A stretch of DNA of 64,000 nt from Conus ventricosus (Eukaryota > Mollusca > Gastropoda > Neogastropoda > Conidae): NCBI GenBank assembly GCA_018398815.1, contig JAFLJL010014716.1, positions 77,618 to 141,617 of the forward strand. The letters are read 5' to 3'. Positions 20,976 to 30,610 of this stretch are shown here, in pieces. A program made the translations under genes and the position numbers. Each line of letters opens with the position of its first letter. The stretch's first letter is position 1. The notes beneath the pieces are model-generated. The model was not told where the DNA came from. It made no database searches and worked only from the letters and a program-made list of their open reading frames with translations.

Positions 20976-21895
20976 GATTCAGTGGTGCTGGGGCAGCCCC
21001 GTGGTTCACACTCAGTTACATGGACGCAGCTCTCTTTGTTGTAATGATTCAGTGGTGCTGGGCAGCCCCAGGACACAGCTCTCTTTGTTGTTATGATTTA
21101 GTGGTGCTGGGGCAGCCCCAGGACACAGCTCTCTTTGTTGTAATGATTGAGTGGTGCTGGGGCAAGCACCATGGTTCACACTCAGTTACATGGACACAGC
21201 TCTCTTTGTTGTAATGATACAGCCCTGAAAGTGGCCCTTTGCGGTCGGCTGGGCTATAAGCAACATTATCTTATCTTTTTTGTAATGATTTAGTGGTGCT
21301 GGGGCAGCCCCAGGACACAGCTCTCTTTGCGTAATGATTGAGTGGTGCTGGGGCAGCCCCGGACACAGCTCTCTTTGTTGTAATGATTGAGTGGTGCTGG
21401 GGCAGCCCCAGGAAACAGCTCTCTTTGTTGTAATGATTCAGTGGTGCTGGGGCAGCCCAGGAAACAGCTCTCTTTTGTTGTAATGATTCAGTGGTGCTGG
21501 GGCAGCCCCAGGACACAGCTTTGTTGTAATGATTCAGTGGTGCTGGGGGAGCCCCATGGTTCACACTCAGTTACATGGACACAACTCTCTTTGTCGTAAT
21601 GATTCAGTGGGGCTGGGACAGCCCCAGGACACAGCTCTCTTTGTTGTAATGATTCAGTGGGGCTGGGGCAGCCCCCTGGTTCACACTCAGTTACGTGGAC
21701 ACAGCTCTCTTTGTTGTAATGATTCAGTGGTGCTGGGGCAGCCCATGGTTCACACTCAGTTACGTGGACACAGCTCTCATTGTTGTAATGATTCAGTGGT
21801 GCTGGGGCAGCCCCAAGACACTGCTCTCTTTGTTGTAATGATTCAGTGGTGCTGGGGCAGCCCCATGGTTCACACTCAGTTACGTGACAGTTGCT
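20975..21895. repeat. 50-bp (and longer) minisatellite sharing a module with the previous array
   Basis: Units join GTAATGATTCAGTGGTGCTG, GGGCAGCCCCAGGACACAGC and TCTCTTTGTT. Longer units add ATGGTTCACACTCAGTTACA, TGGACACAGC. The GTAATGATTCAGTG module is shared with the 28/51-bp array on the left. Confidence 0.93.
21219..21283 (+). mobile_element. Possible SINE tail fragment inside the array
   Basis: Non-array sequence GCCCTGAAAGTGGCCCTTTG, CGGTCGGCTGGGCTATAAGC, AACATTATCTTATCTTTTTT interrupts the 50-bp units. The T-rich end and the GGCTGGGCTATAAGCAA string look like a SINE 3' part. There is no A/B box here and no second copy in the window. Confidence 0.3.
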
Positions 21896-22293
21896 GTCGC
21901 TGCTGTTCACCATCTTGCTTGACATTAGCCAAAAGAATTGGTAAAGGTTTCTGTTTAACTCTAATCAATGCACTTTGTAAACGGTGGCTATTTTCTCCAT
22001 TACTGCTGCCCTCGGGTGGTGCGTCTTAAAGCTCAAAGTTTTCCAAGTATCCTGTGTGGGAAGGAAAGGTAGGGTTGCCCTCGGCTGGCGGTACAGGAGT
22101 TTATGGGTAGTGAAGTTGAGTAATGTGGACAAGTGTTATGTTTAATGTTAGTTGATTGAACATTAGTAGCACTGATGAGTGGTGGTAAGTATGTTTGTTG
22201 AATGTGATGTAAAGAAAGTGAGTTGCCGAGATGTAAGGAGTCAATGGTAAACAAGGGTGGTTATTTTGGCTCCCATGGCCCGCTGTCACATCT
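21896..22293. other. No gene seen
   Basis: Unique sequence between the array and the BED-finger element. Only short frames without recognisable content. Confidence 0.4.
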
Positions 22294-22664
22294 CAGCTGG
22301 GAACTCTCCTCGGATCCGAGGATTTCCGAGATTTTTTAAATGACTTCCGAGGAAAAAAAATCGTCCGAGGAAAAAAAAATCCGCCGAGAAAAAAAAAAAT
22401 CGTGAAGGACTTGATCACTCCCCGAGTCCAGTACCGTTCCGTATCCAGTATTTCCAATCCAGGTTTTAGTATAAGGCAGTTCCGCCCGCGGTTGTTAGGG
22501 TATTTCCGCGAGCTTTAGGAAGCCATTGCTGAGGCGGCGCATCAGTCTGCGAACGCAATATTCGCAGCCATTTTCTGCATCTTTCACGAGTCAAAATGTT
22601 GTGTGTATCACGCATCGTAAATCGTGGCGAGTCGTTTGATGAAGGATCGATTGCCAACAAATAG

Positions 22665-22888
22665 AGATGGGACTGGACTGAAAAATCAACGAAAGTGGCG
22701 GGTTACGATCAGCGAGTTTCAACTTGCATTCGCAAAGTGAACAAGGCTGGAGTTGCTCGCTGCCTACTGTGTGCAAAGGAGTTGAACTATTCCAATCGTG
22801 GACTGACAGCGCTCTTTGAACACATGCATTCAAAAGGCATGTTGAAGCTTCGAAAGGACTTCATGGCAATCAGAGCAGACTGCCTGTG
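22665..22888 (+). pseudogene. BED-type zinc finger fragment
   Basis: The open frame from about 22,665 reads RWDWTEKSTK, then CLLC, then LNYSNRGLTALFEH. This fits a BED/hAT-type finger: a WxW lead, CxxC, and a His pair. The expected second His of the H-x5-H pair is absent (HMHSKGMLK), so zinc binding is doubtful. The sister copy at 62,0xx keeps HIKSNKH. The frame ends DCL-stop, overlapping a CCT|GTGAGT donor-like site that may join the exon at 23,239. Confidence 0.6.
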
Positions 22889-23164
22889 AGTTGACATGGA
22901 ATGTGTGTTTCTGTGCAGACAACCAACTTCGTTTGTGAGTGTGTTTGTGTTTTTTTTTCATTCCATTATTTTTTATTCCATGCTTTTTTCACTCTGGGAA
23001 AAAAAGTCAACTTCAAAGGTTGAAGAAAAACCCTGCACTAGAGCCAGAGGGTTTCCAGTTTCCTTCTATAAAAAAAAAAATAAAAAAATAAATGATTGAA
23101 TGAATGAATCCACCAAGAAACAAAAGCTGTGTAAAGAGATAGTGAGTCACTGAGTGTTAAACTA

Positions 23165-23167
23165 TGA

Positions 23168-23198
<31 letters not shown>

Positions 23199-23205
23199 TT
23201 TTTGC
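23165..23205. repeat. TA and T tract
   Basis: (TA)n followed by 15 T, upstream of the exon-like segment at 23,239. Confidence 0.9.
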
Positions 23206-23238
23206 ATTAAAACTATTTCCATTAATTTTACTTTAAAG

Positions 23239-23346
23239 AAGTTTGACTTTGAGGTTGATGCATCATTAGTAGAAGAACTACCTGTTTATGGGCCTCAGTG
23301 TGTGAAGACTGAACAGTTAAAGCAGGCGCTTCATTACACTAAGAAA
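23239..23346 (+). CDS. Candidate 36-codon exon, unknown product
   Basis: A 108-bp phase-0 open segment with a T-rich tract and TTTAAAG acceptor on the left and AAA|GTGAGT donor on the right. It encodes KFDFEVDASLVEELPVYGPQ, then CVKTEQLKQALHYTKK. I do not recognise it. A decayed second copy follows at about 23,400-23,500 (GATGCTTCATTTAGCAGAGA…, TTTGTGAAGACTGAA). Its place inside the BED-finger element suggests a transposon exon rather than a host exon. Confidence 0.35.
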
Positions 23347-23654
23347 GTGAGTGTATATATACTAGACTGATGTCAGTATTTGACTTTGAATATATCCGTG
23401 GGTGATGCTTCATTTAGCAGAGACATACACTGAACATAACTGGGACTCAATTTGTGAAGACTGAATTATTGAACTTATGAACCAAGGCACTACAGCACAT
23501 CAAGAAAATGAAATAAAGTAAGTTTTAAAAAAAAAAAATTCTTTGCATGCTGCATGTAAATAAGATGTTTTAGTTTGGTTTCTTTGCATGCCACAGGGTA
23601 ATTTGCCTATCACGAGAAGCCACGAAAGGGTCTTCAAAAGTGCTCAAAATCAAT

Positions 23655-23725
23655 TTCGGCCCGGGGGGCTTTGCCCCCCTGGACCCCCCACCGGGCGTTG
23701 CCCCTGGACCCCACCGGCCTATTTT
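23655..23725. repeat. G/C-rich 3' module of the BED-finger element
   Basis: GGCCCGGGGGGCTTTGCCCC then CCTGGACCCCCCACCGGGCG and TTGCCCCTGGACCCCACCGG. The last part matches the CCCCAGGACCCCACCAGGCC unit in the array at 30,845. Confidence 0.7.
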
Positions 23726-23761
23726 TCAGAGATTTTTTTGATCAGCTGTTCCCCAGCCTGG

Positions 23762-24337
23762 TTGATCCACAAACTAAGCAGAGCTGCTTATCTCTTTCAT
23801 CCCTACAACCCGGTTTTCCATCCTGCCCTTCCTTCCTGCAGTCTGGGAAAGTGGTCACTGTTCTATTGTGGCCAGTTTGCTACTGCACATGTGGCAGTTC
23901 TCTCTTTGCACTTCTTCCCTTTTTTTTCTCTGAATCAGGAATGAAGGGAATACTTGTATTATAAGAATCTAGGAACAAGGGGAAGAAAGGTTCATAGAAA
24001 AGGAGGAATGAAAGAGTTAACTCCTTCATTTTCTTCCCTTGAATTTTGATCACTGGTGATCAACGATTTTCTTCCCGGAATTATGGTATTTAAAACAACA
24101 TTTTTGTTACCTGAAGCAACACATCACCGAAAAAAACCTGAAACAGACACATTCATCACAAAAATATTATTATTAGAAATAAAGCGCAGAATGTCACAAA
24201 AAATTACGGAAAATTCATGCAATGTGCAAAAAATCTCACAAAACTGTTCAGAGTTAAGGTTCTGTTTGTTTGTTAGGGTTTCCTTTTTCTGTTTTCCTCT
24301 CTGTCCTGGATTTCATTTGACCTTGTGACGTGTTCAG
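23762..24337. other. No gene seen
   Basis: Two frames of about 90 codons lie in this stretch, but none has recognisable content. The last 40 bp are T-rich and end in an AG acceptor at 24,337. Confidence 0.4.
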
Positions 24338-24600
24338 ATTCGCAGAGAGGCGTACTCCTTCAAGGTGGACCTCAGTCCCCCCATCTCTGACAGCTTATGT
24401 CACCTCCCCGTCTGTGGATGACACGAAGAAGGAGCAGGATGAGGATGGTGACGACAGTGAAGACAGTGAGGAAGAGGGAAAGGAGGGAGAGAAACATGTG
24501 CCCGGCGTTGCACACCACGCATGAGGCGGGCCAGGGCTACCCCCACACTGTGCGCTCCCACGTCCAGCACCTGGTCAGCCGTTCCAAGCCCACGTCAGGA
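24338..24600 (+). CDS. Candidate exon, acidic, unidentified host gene
   Basis: Acceptor GTGTTCAG, donor AGGAA|GTAAGTGTG. The first frame reads IRREAYSFKVDLSPPISDSL. After a shift in a C run near 24,390 the frame becomes strongly acidic (KKEQDEDGDDSEDSEEEG), then returns through GQGYPHTVRSHVQHLVSRSK. Compositional bias and splice sites suggest a real exon with a sequencing or mutational shift. It could be a later exon of the EDEM3 locus, since it has the same strand and lies downstream, but I could not match it to EDEM3. Confidence 0.35.
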
Positions 24601-24604
24601 AGTA

Positions 24605-24875
24605 AGTGTGTCTGTGTATGTCTGTGTGTGTGTGTGGGGAGGGGGGGGGGGTTGACTGAGTGTGTGTAGTGTGGTGTGTGTGTGTGTGTGTGTGTGGTGT
24701 GTGTGGTGTGTGTGTGTTGTGTGTGTGCATGGATTGCTGGGTGGTTCAGAGTGTGCATTTGTGCATGCAGGCATGTGTGTGTGTTGTTGTTGTGTGTTTT
24801 GTTGTTGTTGTTGTTTGGTTGGTTGTTGTGTGTGTGTGTGTGTGTTGTCGTTGCTGGTGTGTATGTGTGTGAGAG
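24605..24875. repeat. GT-rich low-complexity block
   Basis: (GT)n with TTG and GTTGTT interruptions. The Cys/Val-rich frames (up to 120 codons) are artefacts. Confidence 0.9.
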
Positions 24876-25014
24876 AGAGAAAGAGTGTGTGTGCTGTAAG
24901 ATGGAGCATTACTGTGGTAGGCAATAAAGAAGAGGGGAAATTTTTGACATATCAAGGCTACCAAATGAAAGGGCAAGAAGTGTGTGGAGATATGTGTGCA
25001 TGTGATGAATCCTA

Positions 25015-26770
25015 TACATTGTGAGTGCAGGGGTAAGTTGGGAGAGGTGTTGCAAGGTGTTGTAAGGTATCGTGCATTGTGGACAGTGGGATGAATCCTA
25101 TACGTGAGTGCAGGGATAAGTTGGGAGAGGTGTTGTAAGGTGTCGTGCATTGTGGACAATGTGATGAAACCTATACACTGTCAGTGCAGGGATAAGTTAA
25201 GAGAGGTGTTGCAAGGTGTCGTGCATTGTGGACAATACATTGTCAGTGCAGGGATAAGTTGGGAGAGGTGTTGCAAGGTGTATGCATTGTGGACAATGTG
25301 GTGAATCCTATACATTGTCAGTGCAGGGATAAGTTGGGAGAGGTGTTGCAAGGTGTTGCAAGGTGTAGTGCATTGGGACAATGTGATAAATCCTATACAC
25401 TGTCAGTGCAGGGATAAGTTGGGAGAGGTGTTGCAAGGTGTTGCAAGGTGTTAGTGCATTGTGGACAATGTGGTGAATCCTAATATTGTCAGTGCAGGGG
25501 TAGTGTTGGGAGAGGTGTTGTAAGGTGTGGTGCATTGGGGACAATGTGGTGAATCCTATACACTGTCAGTGCAGGGATAAGTTGGGAGAAGTGTTGCAGG
25601 TGTATGCATTGGGGACAATGTGATGAATCCTATACACTGTCAGTGCAGGGATAAGTTAAGAGAGGTGTTGCAAGGTGTCGTGCATTGTGGACAATATATT
25701 GTCAGTGCAGGGACAAGTTTGGAGAGGTGTTGCAAGGTGTATGCATTGTGGACAATGTGGTGAATCCTATACATTGTCAGTGCAGGGATAAGTTGGGAGA
25801 GGTGTTGCAGGTGTTGCAAGTGTAGTGCATTGGGGACAATGTGATGAATCCTATACACTGTCAGTGCAGGGGTAAGTTGGGAGAGGTGTTGCAGGTGTAG
25901 TGCATTGTGGACAATACATTGTCAGTGCAGGGGGTAAGTTGGGAGAGGTGTTGCAAGGTGTAGTGCATTGTGGACAATGCTTTGTCAATGCAGGGGTAAG
26001 TTGGGAGAGGTGTTGCAGGTGTAGTGCATTGTGGACAATACATTGTCAGTGCAGGGGAAGTTGGGAGAGGTGTTGCAAGGTGTAGTGCATTGTGGACAAT
26101 GCATTGTCAATGCAGGGGTAAGTTGGGAGAGGTGTTGCAAGTGTAGTGCATTGTGGACAATACATTGTCAGTGCAGGGAAGTTGGGAGAGTGTTGCAAGT
26201 GTATGCATTGGGACAATGTGGTGAATCCTATACATTGTCAGCGCAGGGAAGTTTGGGAGAGGTGTTGTAAGGTGTAGTGCATTGGGGACAATGTGGTGAA
26301 TCCTATACACTGTCAGTGCAGGGGTAAGTTGGGAGAGGTGTTGTAAGATGTTGCAAGGGTCGTGCATTGGGGACAATGTGGTGAATCCTATACACTGTCA
26401 GTGCAGGGATAAGTTGAGAGAGGTGTTGTAAGGTGTAGTGCATTGTGGACAATGTGATGAATCCTATTCACTGTAGGTGCAGGGATAGTTGGGAGAGATG
26501 TTGCAAGGTGTAGTGCATTGTGGACAATGTGATGAATCCTATACCACTGTGGGTGCAGGGATAAGTTGGGAGAGGTGTTGCAAGGTGTATGCATTGTGGA
26601 CAATGTGGTGAATCCTATACATTGTCAGTGCAGGGATAAGTTGGGAGAGGTGTTGCAAGGTGTAGTGCATTGTGGACAATGTAATGAATCCTATACACTG
26701 TCAGTGCAGGGATAAGTTTGGAGAGGTGTTGCAAGGTGTTGCAAGGTGTATGCATTGCGGACAATGTGAA
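25015..26770. repeat. 76-bp minisatellite with about 57-bp short forms
   Basis: About 25 units: GCATTGTGGACAATGTGGTG, AATCCTATACATTGTCAGTG, CAGGGATAAGTTGGGAGAGG, TGTTGCAAGGTGTAGT. Short units lack GTGGTGAATCCTATA. Several units read CAGGGGTAAGTTG, close to a splice donor. Confidence 0.93.
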
Positions 26771-27224
26771 AAGCATGAGAGGGACAGTGATTGATTATGC
26801 ATGTTAAATGAATAGCTGTTGTGAACATTACATAATATACATGCTTTTTCACTGTGCTTGTAGTTTTTTTGTGTATGTATAACTCTGTGTGTGTATTTAG
26901 GGCATGTATGATTTGAGGGAGCAGTTCAGATCATTTCGGTCATGTTCATGAGCTTCATATTGCCATTGTAATGTGTTTCTGTGTATATCAGAGAGCAGAA
27001 AAGTAATAAGAGAGAAGATGTGAATGTGCATGCGCTTTACATGCATTCATGTTTGTTATGTATTTTGATCTCTCATTATTTCCCATTAACTGTGATTTAG
27101 GTCTACAAGGTGTCCAGGAATGTAGCTTTAACTCCATTATTCAGAAGAAATCTGTTTTTATTCATGAAAAGGGCATGCATTAATGTTAGTGCATACAGTA
27201 CTTCATTTTGCAGTTGCATGACTG
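26771..27224. other. No gene seen
   Basis: AT-rich spacer between two arrays. Nothing recognised. Confidence 0.4.
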
Positions 27225-27945
27225 CTATATTGGAAATGTAATTGTACATACACCAGAGCACATAGAAATAGGGTGCGGCATGTGGTTTGCATTGAAGAGT
27301 ACACTGGTTGAACAGTGCTGAGGAAATGGAAATGTAGATTCTATACATCACATAGAAATAGTGTGCAGCATGTGCTGACATTGAAGAGTACACTGGTTGA
27401 ACAGTACTGAGGAAATGGAAATGTAGATCTATACATCACATAGAAATACGGTGCGGCATGTGGTTTGCATTGAAGAGTACACTGGTTGAACAGTGCTGAG
27501 GAAATGGAATGTAGATCTATACATCACATAGAAATAGTGTGCGGCATGTGCTTTGCATTGAAGAGTACACTGGTTGAACAGTGCTAAGGAAATGGAAAGT
27601 AGATCTATACATCACATGGAAATAGTGTGCGGCATGTGCTTTGCATTGAAGAGTACACTGGTTGAACAGTGCTGAGGAAATGGAAATGTAGATCTATACA
27701 TCACATAGAAATAGTGTGCAGCATGTGCTTTGCATTGAAGAGTACACTGGTTGAACATGTGCTGAGGAAATGGAAATGTAGATCTATACATCACATAGAA
27801 ATAGGGTGCGGCATCTGGTTTGCATTGAAGAGTACACTGGTTGAACAGTGCTGAGGAAATGGAAATGTAGAATCTATACATCACATAGAAATAGTGTGTG
27901 GCATGTGCTTTGCATTGAAGAGTTCACTGGTTGAACATTGCTTGG
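27225..27945. repeat. About 88-bp minisatellite
   Basis: About 8 units: CACATAGAAATAGTGTGCGG, CATGTGCTTTGCATTGAAGA, GTACACTGGTTGAACAGTGC, TGAGGAAATGGAAATGTAGA, TCTATACAT, with single-base indels. Confidence 0.92.
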
Positions 27946-28257
27946 AGCTGGACAGACACAGACTGATCAAATTCTCATTAATTTACAAGCTAGACATCAC
28001 AGCTCAGAACCAGAATTGATGTAATGATGTATTGGATAGTTTAGAATGTGAAAAGCCTGGCTCACAATTTGAAAGAAAAAAAGAAAGTTTCACCTTGTAG
28101 GCCTGAAAACATTTATCCCATTGTGCTGCTTACATGTTTTGTTTGTTTTGTAACCATCATGACTCTTCCATTAACCATTGCTGCTGGCTGCTTTTCTCTC
28201 CCCTTGCCTACCCCCCCCCCCCTTCTCCCCCACCACCCTCCCCTTCTCTGTGAACAG
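27946..28257. other. Spacer ending in a long polypyrimidine tract
   Basis: No coding signal. 28,196-28,250 is almost pure C/T and ends GTGAACAG, a good acceptor context for the candidate exon that follows. Confidence 0.5.
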
Positions 28258-28545
28258 TTTTGTGGAAGAAATCCTCCTAGACCTGGAGTCAGCTCAAGCC
28301 TCAAGAACAAGATGGAGTGTTGAGGAGGCAGAAGAAGAAGAAAGTTCAGCTGTGGATGTTCATGCTGCTGTCAGTGTCTGCATTGGCCTTGTGAAATCCT
28401 TTAGAGTCCTGTGCTGTTGGTGTTATTGGATATGCAGGTGGTGGAGTGTCTAGTGAAGAAGGGAGTGGGGTGGTGGATGGAGAGGAAGGAAGAACAGAAA
28501 CGGGTGTAGAGATGAAGAGAACTGGGAAGAGAAGGTCGGCGTAGG
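28258..28545 (+). CDS. Candidate exon, unidentified
   Basis: After a strong pyrimidine tract and CAG, one frame reads FVEEILLDLESAQASRTRWS then VEEAEEEESSAVDVHAAVSV and stops at 28,452. Another frame near the end reads GGGVSSEEGSGVVDGEEGRT and stops at 28,545. Acidic, low-complexity content suggests a disordered tail, but no family is recognised and the two halves need a frame change. The forward strand and position would fit a distal exon of the same host gene. That is inference only. Confidence 0.25.
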
Positions 28546-28850
28546 TGACCATATATTACCGACTCACAGACACGCAGGTTGTGGCAGGCATTGCAAGGAG
28601 TGTTTGCTGAATGATTCAGCGCACTGAAGGAGCATTATGCATGCATGCAGAGGCATGGAAATTCATATACTGTGCACAGTCAGTGCAAGTGCACATCTAC
28701 ACACTTCAGCACAGTCACGGGCATATGTATCTATAGGTACGCACCCACACATTTCTGTCACACACATTACTTTCTTTTAGACTCATTTCAACTCTCGTTG
28801 GTACTCTCTGGTTTTCTGTTTATCCTTTGAGAAGAAAGAAAACAACCAAG
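28546..28850. other. No gene seen
   Basis: Mixed sequence with no supported feature. A short pyrimidine-rich stretch precedes the next repeat block. Confidence 0.35.
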
Positions 28851-29120
28851 GGTTCCGGATTCACCTGAAGATTGAGCACAAGGAGTACAAAGCAATACAG
28901 GGGGTCACTGACCCACCAGACGAACAGGATATATGAAGGAGTACAGAGCACAGAGAGTTACCAAGACACCAGATGAAAGGAATGTATAAAGTACAAAGCA
29001 ATACACAGGGTTACTGACCCACCAGACGAACAGGATATATGAAGGAGTACAGAGCACAGAGAGTTACCAAGACATCAGATGAAAGGAATGTATAAAGTAC
29101 AAAGCAATACACAGGATTAG
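28851..29120. repeat. About 130-bp tandem duplication
   Basis: GTACAAAGCAATACA…, CACTGACCCACCAGACGAAC and AGGATATATGAAGGAGTACA recur about 130 bp apart, giving two and a part copies. A short forward frame (GFRIHLKIEHKEYKAIQGV…, stop at 28,936) crosses the first copy. It might be the end of an exon, but the evidence is thin. Confidence 0.75.
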
Positions 29121-29189
29121 TAACCAGCTGGATGAAAAGTACATATGAACTTCAGAACAAAGCTGAAAGTTTGTGATCTACTGGACAAA

Positions 29190-30435
29190 TAGACATGTGA
29201 GGTATAAAGCAAACAAACAAATTGACATGTGAGATATAAAACAAACAAATTGACGTGAGGTATAAAGCAAACAAGCAGATTGATATGTGAGGTAAAAAAA
29301 AACAAAAAACAAATTGACATGTGAGGTATAAAACAAACAAACAAATTGATATGTGAAGTATAAAACAAACAAATTGACATGTGAGGTATAAAACAAAATA
29401 ACAGATTGATATGTTAGGTATAAAACAAACAAACAGATTGATATGTGAGATATAAAACAAACAAACAAATTGACATGTGAGATATAAAACAAACAAACAA
29501 ATTGACATGTGAGATATAAAACAAACAAACAAATTGACATGTGAGGTATAAAATAAACAGATTGACATGTGAGGTATAAAACAAACAGATTGACATGTGA
29601 GGTATAAAACAAACAAACAGATTGACATGTGAGGTATAAAACAAACAAACAAATTGACATGTGAGGTATAAAACAAACAGATTGACATGTGAGGTATAAA
29701 ACAAACAAACAAATTGACATGTGAGGTATAAAACAAACAGATTGACATGTGAGGTATAAAACAAACAGATTGACATGTGAGGTATAAAACAAACAAACAA
29801 ATTGACATGTGAGGTATAAAACAAACAAACAAATTGACATGTGAGGTATAAAACAAACAAACAAATTGACATGTGAGGTATAAAACAAACAAACAAATTG
29901 ACATGTGAGGTATAAAACAAACAAACAAATTGACATGTGAGGTATAAAATAAACAGATTGACATGTGAGGTATAAAACAAACAGATTGACATGTGAGGTA
30001 TAAAACAAACAAACAAATTGACATGTGAGGTATAAAACAAACAAACAAATTGACATGTGAGGTATAAAATAAACAGATTGACATATGAGGTATAAAACAA
30101 ACAGATTGACATGTGAGGTATAAAACAAACAAACAGATTGACATGTGAGGTATAAAACAAACAAACAGATTGACATGTGAGGTATAAAACAAACAGATTG
30201 ACATGTGAGGTATAAAACAAACAGATTGATATGTGAGGTATAAAACAAACAAACAAATTGACATGTGAGGTATAAAACAAACAGATTGATATGTGAGGTA
30301 TAAAACAAACAAACAAATTGACATATGAGGTATGAAACAGATTGATATGTGAGGTATAAAACAAACAAACAAATTGACATATGAGGTATGAAACAAACAA
30401 GCAGATTGATATGTGAGGTATAAAACAAACAAACA
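29190..30435. repeat. 28/32-bp minisatellite
   Basis: About 42 units: ATTGACATGTGAGGTATAAA then ACAAACAG (28 bp) or ACAAACAAACAA (32 bp). The difference is one AAAC step. The minus-strand Phe/Cys/Ile-rich frames of over 400 codons come from this and are rejected as genes. Confidence 0.95.
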
Positions 30436-30610
30436 AGCTGTTCAGGGGGTTTGTGCATCACCAGACAAATGAGAGGTATGAGGCACTAAGTGATATGGAG
30501 GGTTCATAGCCCTATCAAAGTGCAGGGCATGCAAAGCACAAAGCAATTTTCTGTAGTGGTTTTTGTTGCTAAATTTGGTTTGCACAGTAAGCAAGCAGTA
30601 CTCTTATTGT

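Larger units (their letters stand above)
22294..23761 (+). mobile_element. BED-zinc-finger TIR element, copy 1
   Basis: The proposed ends are CAGCTGGGAACTCTCC at 22,294 and, reversed, CAGGCTGGGGAACAGCTG ending near 23,761. Just inside the left end lie repeated CCGAG(G/A)AAAAAA motifs and the perfect 14-bp palindrome CCTCGGATCCGAGG, likely subterminal protein-binding repeats. Inside are a BED-finger exon, a second exon-like segment and a G/C-rich 3' module (GGCCCGGGGGGCTTTGCCCC). Related pieces are at 30,611, 48,303 and 62,523. No TSD could be confirmed, so the ends are provisional. Confidence 0.55.

Noticed and set aside
29152..30461. Minus-strand frames of 340-427 codons rich in Phe, Cys, Ile
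   Set aside because: Translation of a 28/32-bp repeat in several frames at once. No domain and no start context.
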